A DNA stretch of 64,000 nt, taken from NCBI GenBank assembly GCA_963693315.1, contig OY856186.1, positions 367,343,859 to 367,407,858 on the forward strand, in the 5' to 3' direction. The notes beneath the pieces are model-generated. The model worked only from the letters and a program-made list of their open reading frames with translations, was not told where the DNA came from and did no database searches. The stretch is from Diogma glabrata (taxonomy: Eukaryota > Arthropoda > Insecta > Diptera > Cylindrotomidae). Positions within the stretch are counted from its first letter, which is position 1. Every line of letters begins with the position of its first letter. The position numbers and the translations under genes were made by a program. Positions 31,331 through 42,196 of the stretch are shown piece after piece.

Positions 31331-33683
31331 TACTCTATTTTTTCATGGTTGCTGTGTTCTAAAAACTTGTTTAAATTATCTGAAAATACCATAACAACTA
31401 CAATTTGTTATTTAGCAAAAACGATTTTACGCTAGAGGAAGAAAAACCATTTTCACAGGGGATTAAGCCTACGTGAAAATAGATTTTTCATCCATAATCA
31501 TAGAAAAAATACTTTTATTTTTAAAATGTGGTTACCCACGGAAAATAGAACAAAATTCTAACCATGTGTTTTTCAAGCAATCGTGGCGGAAAGTTGTATT
31601 TCACAAACTATACTGGTGTTGGTCTCAACAAAATTTCCTTAAAACTATTTAAAAAAATGAAAAAAGATTTGTCTACTTCGCCTTACACATTACCTTTCGG
31701 CTTAGAAGAGACATCGGTGAGATTAAGGAGACTAAGGATGCTACATATTTTAACTCTTAAAATTTTGTACTGATTTTATTTAGAAAAAAAATGGTCACCC
31801 AGTTAAACTACACAGTATGAAGTATAATTACAGCTATGTCCCAAACTTTTAGACTGATGGATTCTAGAGTTAATGACCTTGAACTTTGACCTTTTTTGAA
31901 AAATTATCAACTTTGAGACCGTGTAGCTCCTAAAGCCAAGCTGTTTTAAATTTTTCTAAGTATTTTCATATGTTGTGCAATCAATCCAATATTTTTTGCT
32001 GAGGGTCACTGTGTTTAGTAGATATATTTAGTCCAATAACAAGGCAAAAAAGCAACGAAAACATCATTTTTGAATGACCTTGGCCCTCAAAGTCATGAGT
32101 GAGCCACCAAATTATTTATGCTAACATCTACCTAGTATCATGTAGAATCCATATTTAAAAAAATGTCATCGGTGACCCATGGTTCTATGAAGTAATATGA
32201 TCATATAATTTATACGATTTACCCGTGATCTTAAACTTTGACCTCTATTAAACGTCAAACGCGCCACATTTTAAACTGCACTTTTTCTTATCCCAGTACT
32301 ACTAATACATCCTGAAATTTTATGGAAATCGAAGGTATCAACTATCACAATCTCATACAAAGTGTCCAACTTTAAAATCAATGACTCTTAATATAAGAAC
32401 AGCAATTTATGTAAGTTGTGTGGATATAAGATCACCGCCATACTATGAGTCTACCATCGCAACTAAACTATCCATACCTCAACCGACATGCACGCAGTTT
32501 TTCAAACCCATTTCACTGTCCCATACAAAACTTTAAATTATAAGCTTACATACTAATGACCTACGAAAAGGAGTATCAAACCCATTATATATACCAAACA
32601 TAAACAAGAATCTATTTTCTTTACTTTAATCAATTGCTTACGTCATCATCTCTACCAATATCTATTAGTCATCTATTTCAATCGATTTATTCAAAAACAA
32701 AACACAAAAAACGGTCTATAGGGTTTTATGAGCTTTTATTAACACATTCAGCGCTACAAGCTTACAAAAAAAACAAAAATTGACAATTCTGTCAACATTA
32801 TTTTTATCCACTTAAATGTCAAAGTTGGTAGTATATGCTTTTTTACACAAGTACAATTGAACAAAAAAAAAAGAAATCAAAAAGAAAAAAAATATATGAC
32901 TGATAGGAATCGAAATCCTATAATGTGATGTGTTTAAGTAAAAATTATCAAGGTATAAATTAATTAATTTATAATAAAATTATAAAAAAATGTTCGATTA
33001 AATAGTGTTTTATAGAAATGTGAAATAAAATTGTTCAAAATATTGCTATAATTATATTTTTTTACGTGAAAATTACATGAAAATTAAAAAAAAAATAGAG
33101 AAAAATTAAATTTTTTTTGTCTAGTTGGCACTTGGAATATATATATATATATATTTTTTTGCTTCGATGAACTTCCTCAAATGTCATCAATTTTAGTAAA
33201 ATATTTATTTTCTTTATTTTTAATTATGAGTTTTATATAAAAGTAATTGTTTTAAATTTAATTTTTTATAGATTATGGTTTTCATATTTTGTATGAAAAA
33301 TTCGATTAATAATTGGTCTAGATATAGAAAATTGCATCATTATGGTCACGTCAAAAAGAAACAATAAATATTTTTTTTTGTGACAAAATTTTTTTTTTTA
33401 ATTTATTGGAGTTCAAAGAAAATATTAATTCTAATTGATTTGTGATTCTGAAATTTGTTGAGTATCCGTAAATAATAAAGTGCCAAATCATTTTTACGAC
33501 GTTGCATGACGATTTCTTTTGAATTAAATTGAAATTGAAAAGAGGAAAATATTGTAAAAAAAAAAAAATTAAATAAAATTACTTTCTCTTTTTAGTTTCT
33601 TTTTAGTTTTATTATATTTTATAATTATTTGTGTTTCTGAATTTAATTATTTAATTTTAGTTTATATTTTAAATCATTTTAGA
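31331..33683. other. Roquin 5' flank: promoter or upstream intron
   Basis: No coding frame. The sequence becomes very AT-rich from 32700, with a TA-dinucleotide run near 33139. An acceptor-like TTTTAG lies immediately before the roquin ATG at 33684, so the start codon is probably near the beginning of an exon and the 5' UTR lies in an upstream exon in this region that I cannot place. Confidence 0.4.
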
Positions 33684-33845
33684 ATGCCGATACAGGCGCC
33701 CCAATGGACAGAATTTCTGTCATGTCCTGTTTGTTGTCATGAATTTGAAGCAAATTTACGTCCACCAATTAGTTTAGGATGTGGCCATACAATATGTCGA
33801 ACGTGCTTAGCAACATTACATAGAAGACAATGCCCATTCGATCAA
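33684..33845 (+). CDS. roquin: Roquin, first coding exon (RING finger)
   Basis: This exon encodes residues 1-54 of an RC3H (Roquin) protein, an RNA-binding E3 ligase that recognises stem-loops in 3' UTRs and promotes mRNA decay. It opens [17 protein letters not shown]. The RING ligands C14, C17, C33, H35, C38, C50 and D53 match the Roquin pattern with a terminal aspartate. The exon ends at CAA followed by GTAAGT (33846-33851), phase 0. The acceptor TTTTAG lies just before the ATG. The next exon is 27.9 kb downstream and continues precisely at the residue expected from Roquin proteins, which confirms the join. Confidence 0.95.
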
Positions 33846-33851
33846 GTAAGT

Positions 33852-34695
33852 ACAAACAATCACAATTTTAATTCTAGTTCAAGATTCGGTTACTGAACTT
33901 TTATTGTTATAATTTCTATATAAAAACAAAAGATATGTGGTAGCTTACGTGAATAATCATGTTCAAACCTGTTACATATGTTAAAGTTTAATAGAAAAAT
34001 TTCATATTTTTATATTATTTTTAGTGCATAATATGGATAATTTCTTAAATGACCTTGACAACTATTAATTTTTGACAATATCAAGTTTATTCAATTTTAT
34101 TTTTGAAGTTTACCGATGTTAAAATTATTGTTGGGCGGGTTCAGTTAAGTATGAAATTGTTAAACTAAACAAAATTTTCAGTATTTCTGTGGTTTTCATG
34201 TATATTTCAATTCATTTGATTTTATCGTACAATTAAAATTACGTATTATGAAGCCATTTTTTCTCAATATGATGACGCACATTCCATACGTTTATATTGC
34301 ATTTTGTCCTGTGCGGAAGGAAATCGTATCGTAAAAAATGTTTTAATTACCCGTGAAACGAATAAAAAAAAAACTAACGGAAAAGTGACGTTTTAGAAAG
34401 TTTTCGTAAAAAGTAGGAAATATAAAAAGCATAAAATAAATATAATAACGGTTGAATGAATTTTAAACTTCAACTGCAAAACATATGGTTCAGCAATAGG
34501 AATACTTTTACACAAAAGTGATGATGTAGCTATTTTGTAATATGATCAATTTTTATTACATTGGAACATGATATATGTAAAGGTTTATAGAAATTGTTTT
34601 TTTATTGTAATATTATTTTCTGTAGCTATAACTTTTGATGCTTTCATCTGAAGTATCAGGAAAATGTTTATTCCAAAATAAAAGCCATATAATTG
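33852..34695. other. Intron sequence, nothing recognised
   Basis: AT-rich sequence without repeats or frames that I can define. Confidence 0.5.
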
Positions 34696-34699
34696 GTAA

Positions 34700-35164
34700 C
34701 CGAGAGCTGATACCAGTTCCAAATATCACTGCTCAAACAGTTGCATTCGCTCTATACAACTTTTAGACTTCGAAATTTTATATTTCAGAACTAATTGTTA
34801 CTGATCAAGGCATTCAATTTGAATCAAAACTCTTCACTCAACTGTTCAATCTATTAGGTTGCAACAGATTCAGAACAACAACGTATATTCTAAAATGCAA
34901 CGGTATGGTAGAAAGATGGCATCGCACAATTAAATCAGCAATTATGTGTTAGGACCGTCCAGACTGGACAAAAGTTTTGTCTTCGATCCTCTTGGGCTTA
35001 AGAACCTCCGTCTGTGAAGAATATAAAATCTCGGTAAGGAACCCGGGACTTTTTCTTGGTTTTCCTCCAAATTATTTTGTTCCTCACACTGAATTTATAA
35101 AATATTGGAATAAAAATTTTGATGAAATTTGTAAACTTGCTCACATGCATTTTTATGTACCGAC
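34700..35164 (+). pseudogene. Decayed Ty3/gypsy integrase, left part
   Basis: Translation in shifting frames gives RELIPVPNITAQTVAFALYN, then IVTDQGIQFESKLFTQLFNL, NGMVERWHRTIKSAIM and WTKVLSSILLGLRTSV, the catalytic Asp and Glu regions of a gypsy integrase. Stops occur, for example after AIMC. The sequence stops at CCGAC (35160-35164), where the BEL/Pao element is inserted. The rest resumes at 42639. Confidence 0.85.
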
Positions 35165-35611
35165 TGTTGTGACGACAAATAGGGCCCAAGAATATCAAGC
35201 TCAATAATAATTTGATGTTAATTTTTGTTTATTTTTATTGTTTATTTCCTTGTTTTATTACTGGGTGCTGAAATTCCTGTAATTTCATTTATAGTTACAT
35301 TTTGTTTTATATGTATACATATTTTGTATAGAATAGAATACAACTTACAATTTGTGCCCGTGCTCGTAGGTATTTGATATTACTATATTTTAAATTTCTT
35401 GATAGTAAATAATAATCCAAAAGGTTCTTATCGCTTTGCGTCTTTGAAAGAAAAGAATTATTGTTTTTACTTTTCCGCGCAAGAAATTTTGACATAAAGA
35501 ATTTAATTTCAATGTGACTGCTATAAAAGATCCACGTTTACACGGACACAAATTGCATTCTATGCTATAATTTTAATATTTTAAATCAGCAAATGTTGGC
35601 GGTTGCCAACA
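35165..35611 (-). repeat. BEL/Pao 3' LTR
   Basis: This 447-bp LTR reads TGTTGGCAACC...CGTCACAACA on the minus strand. A G-rich polypurine tract (CCCCCCC on plus, 35614-35620) adjoins it. It keeps a 10-bp segment absent from the other LTR. Confidence 0.93.
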
Positions 35612-35640
35612 CTCCCCCCCTAGTAAGCAACTTCTGTCTT

Positions 35641-38373
35641 TTATGAAGGCGTCTTACTTTCAACAGCCAAGTCCAGAACCGCAACCTTTGCTGATGGTCT
35701 AACAAAATCTCCAGTAGAGGTGCGTACTAATACCTGACGTACCTGGCCATCGCTAGATAATTTTACTTCCTTCACCATGCCCTTAGTCCAAGAATTAGGT
35801 TTCAGGTCATCCATTATCAGAACAACATCTCCAACTGCAATCGGTTTTACCTTTTCAAACCATTTAGTTCGCCTTGATATAGTTGGCATATACTCTTTTA
35901 TCCACCGCTGCCAGAATGGCTGAGTAATTTTTTGCGAAATCTTCCAATTTTTGCGTTGAATCAGCACATCGTCGTCAAATTCTCCCAAAGGCTTCATACC
36001 ACTTGAACTTCCCAGCAAAAAGTGGTTGGGTGTCAGGGCCTCGTTCGTGTGTGATTCGATGGGAATATACGTTAGAGGTCTTGAATTCACCACGTTATCG
36101 ATTTCTGCCAGGCAACACGTTAGCAGCTCATCACTTGGCCTTCTTGATGGCAGCACAACTGAGAGATTAGTTTTGATTGATCGTACCAATCTCTCCCACG
36201 CTCCTCCCATGTGTGGACAGCTTGGTGGTACAAAGTTCCACTTGATGATCGGAAACCCATTTTGTAGTTTTGGTTCCAGCTCTGTTGTTACAAACTCTTT
36301 CAGCTCAGTGCAGGTTCCTCGAAAATTGGTTCCGTTGTCGCTGAACATTTCAATTGGAGTTCCTCTTCTCGAGATAAAATTACGGAATGCCATGATGAAC
36401 GAGTCGGTGCTCAGTGAATGTGCGACCTTGGTATGGACTGCTCGCACGGTCATACATGTAAATAGAGCACCCCACCGTTTCTCGATTCTTCTGCCAACTG
36501 CTACTTCCATCGGTCCGAAATAGTCAACTCCGACGTAAGAAAATGGACGAGAAAAACTAGACAGCCTCGCCTTCGGTAAACTTGCCATTTCCGGGATGTT
36601 TGGTTTTGCGTTTACATTCTTGCATCTCTGACAGCAGTGAACGATACTTTTGACTGCTGTTCGTAGCTTAGGAATGGAGAATTTTTGCCTCAATTCATTA
36701 ACCACAGTCTCATTATTACCGTGAAGAAATTGTTGATGATAGTAGTCGATAATCATCATTGTGATTCGGTGTTTTTTCGGCAGGATTATTGGGTTTCTGG
36801 TGTCGAACGGGATGTAGTCTGCATTTTGAAGTCTCCCTCTCATCCGCAGAATCTGATTTCCATCTAGAAACGGTGACAGTTTATAAATTGTGCTGGATTT
36901 AGGGATTTTACCATTTCTAAGGAGAAGGGAAATTTCATCACCATATTCGTCGCGTTGGGCCGACCGATACAACTCATATTCGGCAGTTTCTATTTCATGG
37001 ACTGTAAAGGCACCAGACCAATTTACTCTCCCTTTCTTTAAACGGTCAAACACTCGTAAAACATAGGCCTGCGCATTTACTAAACGCTTCCATTTAGAAA
37101 ATCTTGTTTGATCAGGAACGGCGAAGACGTCATCTGATTGATGATGAAATATTTGACGAACTTCTTCAGGCAAATCAGCTGGAATCTGCGAGTGCTTTTC
37201 CACAGGCCATTCAGACTCAGGTTTGCACAAGAATGGAGGACCTGCAAACCATCTGCTCGTCGATGAAACTTCTGGCTCGTTTTTCCATTTAGTAGCATCG
37301 TCAGCCACATTTAGTTTTGTCGGAACCCAGCGCCATTCTCGAAGATCTGTTGAATCTAGTATCTCTCCAACTCTGTGGGATACGAATTGCTGGAACTTTC
37401 GATTTTCTGATCGCAACCAATACAGGACGTCCATTGAGTCAGACCAAAAAAACCGTCTTGCAATTTTGATTGAATGACCAGACATCAAGCTATTTCCCAA
37501 GCGAGCTCCCAATACAGCAGCTTGCAGCTCCAGGCGAGGTATTGAAGGAGGGTTTCGTGGTGCTACTTTCGTCTTGGCTCCCACTAGTCTGGTTGTTATT
37601 GCGTTCCCACTGATTATTCGAAAATACGCCACTGCTGCAAAGGCGCTATCACTCGAGTCAACAAAGACATGGAGTTCAATATAATTTTCTTCTGGTGTAG
37701 ACTCGGTTGAAATGTAGGATCTTGGAACTTTGATGTTTTCAAGGGCTGGTAATAACTGGGTCCATTTTTGCCATTTTGAAACTTGTCTATCATGGATTGT
37801 TTCATCCCAATCAACTGATGATCTCCATATCTCTTGAAGGAGCATCTTCACGTAGACTAAATAAAATGCTATGAGGCCAAGGGGATCATATATGAGCATT
37901 AACGTTCTTAGTACTTCCCTTTTCGTAGGTTTCCTTCTTTCGCTTAAAATATCGGTACCAATGCGATCGTATCGGATAACGTAGTAGAAGTGATCCGCAC
38001 TTGCGTTCCACCACATCCCAAGTATTTTGGTAGAATCGATCGCGTCACTGCTGAACATCAGATTTTTAGCTTCCTGGCATTTCTCTTCGCCCAACTCAGA
38101 AAGAACTGCGGTTGAATTAGACATCCAGTTTCGAATATGAAATCCACCTTTAGAATGGATGAACTTTACCTCTTTGGCGGTTGCGATCGCTTCTTCTTCG
38201 CTGTCGAAGCTGTCCAACCAGTCGTCCACATAGTGACGCTCCTGGATTGCCATTGATGCTCTCGGGAACTGATCACTATACTCAGATGCGTTCTTGTTTT
38301 TGGCGTACTGGGCTATGCAGGGCGAACACGATGCTCCGAACGTCATAACTTTCATAACATAACTCTCTATCAA
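35641..38373 (-). CDS. pol: BEL/Pao Pol, RT end-RNase H-integrase
   Basis: This 910-residue frame continues the preceding RT frame in phase and is separated from it only by a TGA and a few codons. The YVDD catalytic motif is at residues 48-51. RNase H of the Pao type follows (HVFVDSSDSAFAAVAYF near 235, PRLELQAAVLGARL). The integrase has a zinc-binding H...H...CCQRC cluster and catalytic residues in VGVDYFGPM, FSDNGTNFRG and HMGGAWERLVRSIK. The C-terminus (RWIKEYMPTISRRTKW, VGDVVLIMDD) matches the DUF5641 tail of BEL elements. The protein copies element RNA and inserts the DNA. The frame is uninterrupted to its stop. Confidence 0.93.
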   Translation of the reverse strand: MIESYVMKVMTFGASCSPCIAQYAKNKNASEYSDQFPRASMAIQERHYVDDWLDSFDSEEEAIATAKEVKFIHSKGGFHIRNWMSNSTAVLSELGEEKCQEAKNLMFSSDAIDSTKILGMWWNASADHFYYVIRYDRIGTDILSERRKPTKREVLRTLMLIYDPLGLIAFYLVYVKMLLQEIWRSSVDWDETIHDRQVSKWQKWTQLLPALENIKVPRSYISTESTPEENYIELHVFVDSSDSAFAAVAYFRIISGNAITTRLVGAKTKVAPRNPPSIPRLELQAAVLGARLGNSLMSGHSIKIARRFFWSDSMDVLYWLRSENRKFQQFVSHRVGEILDSTDLREWRWVPTKLNVADDATKWKNEPEVSSTSRWFAGPPFLCKPESEWPVEKHSQIPADLPEEVRQIFHHQSDDVFAVPDQTRFSKWKRLVNAQAYVLRVFDRLKKGRVNWSGAFTVHEIETAEYELYRSAQRDEYGDEISLLLRNGKIPKSSTIYKLSPFLDGNQILRMRGRLQNADYIPFDTRNPIILPKKHRITMMIIDYYHQQFLHGNNETVVNELRQKFSIPKLRTAVKSIVHCCQRCKNVNAKPNIPEMASLPKARLSSFSRPFSYVGVDYFGPMEVAVGRRIEKRWGALFTCMTVRAVHTKVAHSLSTDSFIMAFRNFISRRGTPIEMFSDNGTNFRGTCTELKEFVTTELEPKLQNGFPIIKWNFVPPSCPHMGGAWERLVRSIKTNLSVVLPSRRPSDELLTCCLAEIDNVVNSRPLTYIPIESHTNEALTPNHFLLGSSSGMKPLGEFDDDVLIQRKNWKISQKITQPFWQRWIKEYMPTISRRTKWFEKVKPIAVGDVVLIMDDLKPNSWTKGMVKEVKLSSDGQVRQVLVRTSTGDFVRPSAKVAVLDLAVESKTPS

Positions 38374-38382
38374 ATCATTACT

Positions 38383-40020
38383 TCACCAAAGAAATCTTTG
38401 TGATTGCTGGTCTTCGGTGTTTACTGCAACCTGATGGAACATGTGTTTGATGTCACCACATACTGTCACCTTTCGCTCTCTGAATTTATACAGTATGTTA
38501 GGTAGCGATGTCAGGAGATCAGGACCCTTCAGCAACATATTGTTTAACGATACTCCATTAACGGTAGCAGCGGCATCCCAAACAATTCTGATCTTTTGGG
38601 GCTTATTTGGATTGGAAACTGTAAATATAGGAAGATACCATGTTTTTGGGGTCATAACTTGCTCTTCGGTTTTCGATAGTTTGCGAATGTAAGACAACGA
38701 TATATATTCTTCGATAATGCCCTCTAGTTTCTTTGCCAGAGCGGGATCTTTCTTCATCTTCTTGTCCAAACAGTCTAGTCTTCGTTCTGCCATCAGCCTA
38801 CTATTGGGAAGTATGATTTTGTCATACCGCCAAAGCAAAGATGTTTCAAATCTTGGGCCTCTTCGTACCAAAGAGGTCTCAAGAATCTTCCGCGCACGTT
38901 CATCATCTCTGGACTCCAGCAGCTTTCCAGGTATCTTAACTCCAAAGCTCTCAGTAGAGAAGAAATCCTTAACCAATTGATGGAGATCTTCTTTTTGACT
39001 GCAATCGCATAAGTGAAAATTTACATAATCATCAGCTTTTGTAAGATTGTGAAGTGGCCCGGAGATTGTCCAACCCAAGCGTGTTTTTGTTGCAACGGGT
39101 TCTCCCCATTGTCCTTCTCTTACCTCTAATGGTAAACAAAGTTGCCAGTGTTGTAGACCGATCAAGATAGTAGGCACTGCATTTTCATACCAGGAAATCG
39201 GTAAGTTTCTTAGATGTTTATGTTCAGACTCATCTCTCAGCTCCTTCACCGATTGAATGGGCAGATTTAGTTGTGAAACAGTTCTTACATCTGATATTTG
39301 AAATTTTGGACTGCCAATATTAATACCGGAAACTGAAAGAGAGACCCGCCTACTATTGGTCTCTTTACGGGTAGTATTCCCTGTCCACTTTAGACATAAA
39401 CTCTCTGGAGATCCATCCAACTTCAGTGAATTTGCGATACTATCTTCAAGGAGTGTTAGCGAAGACCCTTCAACCAGGAACGCGTAGGTACTGACTGAGC
39501 CTGCGTTACTATGCAACAATATTGGTATTATACGGAAAAGTACATTGCATTTCTTCGGCTGATATGTATTCAGACTGACCGTTGCTACGACTTCAGTTGG
39601 CTGCTCGATACTAGTGGTTGGTTTCTGCAGTTCAATCTTGTGGAGTAATGGATGATGTCTTTGAGTACAGCCGTTGATATTACATATTTTGATCTTCTCA
39701 CAATTTCGTATGACATGATAACCCAGACAACAGTTACAAAGTTTCAGAATCTTCACCATGTGCCATCGCTTAGTTCGTCGATAAGAAATAAATTGCGGAC
39801 AATCATCAGGCATATGTCCTTTTTTTTTGACAAACTCGGCACACAAAGATAGCCGCAGATGCACTTGTAGAATTTGTTGATGTGGAGTCACTCCTAGCTT
39901 TAAGTGAATGAGCTGCATGCAGATACCCGGATGATTGTTTCGGTTTTCGTGTATGTCCAGTATCAGCTTTCTTTGGAATTTTAGTGCATGGACCCGCAAA
40001 GTCTGTTGCGATTCCGGCAC
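38383..40020 (-). CDS. pol: BEL/Pao Pol, protease and RT start
   Basis: This 545-residue frame overlaps the Gag frame by about 215 bases. It contains a Cys-rich segment (CNCCLGYH...C..NGCTQRHHPLLH), a DUF1758-type aspartic protease region (FLVEGSSLTLLEDSIANSL, where the usual DxGS reads EGSS), and an A17 peptidase and RT start (PKTWYLPIFTVSNPNKP, RIVWDAAATVNGVSLN, GDIKHMFHQV). It ends QSQRFLW before the TGA. The Asp-to-Glu change at the protease site deserves checking, since it could abolish protease activity. The start codon shown is arbitrary because the frame is entered from Gag. Confidence 0.88.
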   Translation of the reverse strand: MPESQQTLRVHALKFQRKLILDIHENRNNHPGICMQLIHLKLGVTPHQQILQVHLRLSLCAEFVKKKGHMPDDCPQFISYRRTKRWHMVKILKLCNCCLGYHVIRNCEKIKICNINGCTQRHHPLLHKIELQKPTTSIEQPTEVVATVSLNTYQPKKCNVLFRIIPILLHSNAGSVSTYAFLVEGSSLTLLEDSIANSLKLDGSPESLCLKWTGNTTRKETNSRRVSLSVSGINIGSPKFQISDVRTVSQLNLPIQSVKELRDESEHKHLRNLPISWYENAVPTILIGLQHWQLCLPLEVREGQWGEPVATKTRLGWTISGPLHNLTKADDYVNFHLCDCSQKEDLHQLVKDFFSTESFGVKIPGKLLESRDDERARKILETSLVRRGPRFETSLLWRYDKIILPNSRLMAERRLDCLDKKMKKDPALAKKLEGIIEEYISLSYIRKLSKTEEQVMTPKTWYLPIFTVSNPNKPQKIRIVWDAAATVNGVSLNNMLLKGPDLLTSLPNILYKFRERKVTVCGDIKHMFHQVAVNTEDQQSQRFLW

Positions 40021-42166
40021 GTTGCATTAACCAATCAGAGAAAACGCCCAAGTTAACTGCGGTAAAGTTACGTTTGTATTCTCCCCATATCATCTTAGGT
40101 CCAGTGGGTAACTTTTCAACGAGCTTACGAAGAAGGTCAGGATTGTTCAGATGATCGTGTAATCCGGTAGCTTCCATTGTGCTGCACATATTCTGCACCT
40201 TTAATGCAAAGGATATAAAACGGCTTAGATCGTCGTCCATTAGATTCGCCTCCATCTCAGCCTCTTCCACTAAATCCTGTACTATTTGCTCTGGCTTGCC
40301 GAACAGCATCTCCAATGTTGCAATCACCTGTGGGACTTTTTCGGGAAGCAAGAGGCTACCCTGTACAGCTTTCAGGGCCATCCCCTTCAAACTGTGTTTT
40401 AAACGGTCCAGATTTTCAGCATTAGTTAAAGCGCAGCTCCTGGTTGATGACTCATAGCTGCTGATAAACATCGGCCATTCTCTTGGTTGACCATCAAAGA
40501 TTGGTAAATTTTTTGAAATTACCATTCTTGCTGCCATTTGTCCAGGAGTAATGTACAACAAATCTTCATTTTTCGCGCTTTCAATATTGTCATCGGATTT
40601 CCTTCTAGACTCTCTATTTTTCACGGAAATTGGTGGAGCTTGTGAAGCCTTGGATTCGGCCTTAGTGTTCAACGGGTTGGTTTCTTCCGGCTTTGTGGAT
40701 TGCGTGAGTACCCATTGCTCGGTACGTTGTCTGCTTTCAGTTGATATTCTACTATTATCACGTTCTGATCCTCTACTGGATGCAATATCCTCTAAAAGAC
40801 TGTACTTTTTGTTGATGTATTCTTCCTCAATACGAAGTTTTGCTAGTTGCAGTTCTTTTTCTTCTCGGAGCTTCTTTAAGGCAAGTTGTCCTCTCGTAGA
40901 CGATGATTTCGAGACACTAGAACCTGAAGTGACTGATCTTTTTTTACTTCTAGCATGGCTGCTACTTGCTTCTACTTCATTTAACCGGCTGGGAATACTT
41001 GGATTCACACTTAACTGTTTCACTTTGTTTATAACGGGTAGCAATCCAGAAGAAGCAGATTTGGCTCCATACTGTAAACATGGTGTATTCCCAGATGTAT
41101 ATGATAACTGTAATGCATTTTGACCAGTAAAGCAAGGACCAAATATGGTACCTCCGAATGGAACACTTTTTGATGGTGTTGCGTTCCCTATTCTTTGGGT
41201 TGTCGGTAGCTGTAGTGAGTGGCTTGGTAGCTGCCATTGATTTAAAGTTTGATTTCCAAAGCTAAATGATCCTCCTTCAAATGGTGCTTTCTTACTCAAG
41301 GAAGAACTTGCTAGTGTGCTATCTGGGTTCCGTAACGATGATTGCACAGACGTAACTGGTATCTTGGAGTTATTGGCCTTTTCATCATGTGAGAATGTTT
41401 GAGAGAGGACGGCAGTAGTAATTGCTCCCGATAAATGATGGTTTGATGAGGTCCTAATAAATGGACTCAAGTCAGAATTAATCAGGTTCCCTCCAAATGG
41501 GAACCTCTGACTCGACAGTATACTGGCGTTGCCTTGTAAAATTGACTGACCCGGACTTCTAAATCGAGTTCCAAGATCACTTGATGATCCTTCAAGGGGA
41601 CGTTCCAGATGAGACACAGTGTTAGAGTTGCTTGGTGTACGTTCTATATGCAATATGGATTTATTCACCGACCCAGAAACATCCAGAGTTTTCTCTGATG
41701 ATAAGTATTGACCCGATATGGCGTTGTTTTGTAAATTCAACACCGGCAAATTCGACGTATTTACCGATGAAAGTGCCACTCCTTGAACATGTGATTCGAC
41801 GTTTGCTAGATCTCGATCAGACGGGATACTATCAACTGGTTTTGGCGTAGCTAATCCAGTTTCCATTATTATGGTAGCTGTCGATCGTTCTTTCGAGTTA
41901 ACCACTTCACTGCACTTTTCACAAATCCATTCAACACTTGATATTTCCTCCGTTACGTTTACGCATGAAAAATGGTACCAAATTTCACACTTATCACACG
42001 CAACCATTTCCATATTATCTGGCATTCGACAAAGGCAACAACTCACACTTTCGTTGTTCGTATCACCTCCAGGTGGAGTGCGTTGAACCACATTGGATTT
42101 ATTAAATGGATTCACTATTTTATTATCCATTATTAGCTGAGTTTTAAATATGCAAATTCCTTTCAA
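39806..42166 (-). CDS. gag: BEL/Pao Gag with N-terminal PHD finger
   Basis: This 786-residue frame starts near the 5' LTR (M13 is an alternative start). Residues 43-85 form a C4HC3 PHD finger (C43, C46, C57, C60, H65, C68, C82, C85) with the WYHFSC core. A long Ser/Thr/Asn-rich linker with PFGG motifs follows. A charged coiled-coil-like helix lies at about 420-465 (LKKLREEKELQLAKLRIEEE). Then comes the DUF1759 capsid-like domain (LPIFDGQPREWPMFISSYES, LLRKLVEKLP). It ends VCRVCQKKRTYA at a TGA just past an A9 run; the Pol frame continues the zinc knuckle from that run. A PHD finger could guide integration toward chromatin marks, which is inference. Confidence 0.9.
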   Translation of the reverse strand: MKGICIFKTQLIMDNKIVNPFNKSNVVQRTPPGGDTNNESVSCCLCRMPDNMEMVACDKCEIWYHFSCVNVTEEISSVEWICEKCSEVVNSKERSTATIIMETGLATPKPVDSIPSDRDLANVESHVQGVALSSVNTSNLPVLNLQNNAISGQYLSSEKTLDVSGSVNKSILHIERTPSNSNTVSHLERPLEGSSSDLGTRFRSPGQSILQGNASILSSQRFPFGGNLINSDLSPFIRTSSNHHLSGAITTAVLSQTFSHDEKANNSKIPVTSVQSSLRNPDSTLASSSLSKKAPFEGGSFSFGNQTLNQWQLPSHSLQLPTTQRIGNATPSKSVPFGGTIFGPCFTGQNALQLSYTSGNTPCLQYGAKSASSGLLPVINKVKQLSVNPSIPSRLNEVEASSSHARSKKRSVTSGSSVSKSSSTRGQLALKKLREEKELQLAKLRIEEEYINKKYSLLEDIASSRGSERDNSRISTESRQRTEQWVLTQSTKPEETNPLNTKAESKASQAPPISVKNRESRRKSDDNIESAKNEDLLYITPGQMAARMVISKNLPIFDGQPREWPMFISSYESSTRSCALTNAENLDRLKHSLKGMALKAVQGSLLLPEKVPQVIATLEMLFGKPEQIVQDLVEEAEMEANLMDDDLSRFISFALKVQNMCSTMEATGLHDHLNNPDLLRKLVEKLPTGPKMIWGEYKRNFTAVNLGVFSDWLMQRAGIATDFAGPCTKIPKKADTGHTRKPKQSSGYLHAAHSLKARSDSTSTNSTSASAAIFVCRVCQKKRTYA

Positions 42167-42196
42167 TTTTAATTCAAATAAAATTGAATTTCAGAT

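Noticed and set aside
36026..36523. 165-codon plus-strand frame inside the BEL integrase
   Set aside because: It is the antisense shadow of the conserved minus-strand integrase frame.
40551..41123. 190-codon Ser/Phe-rich plus-strand frame
   Set aside because: Antisense shadow of the BEL Gag linker.
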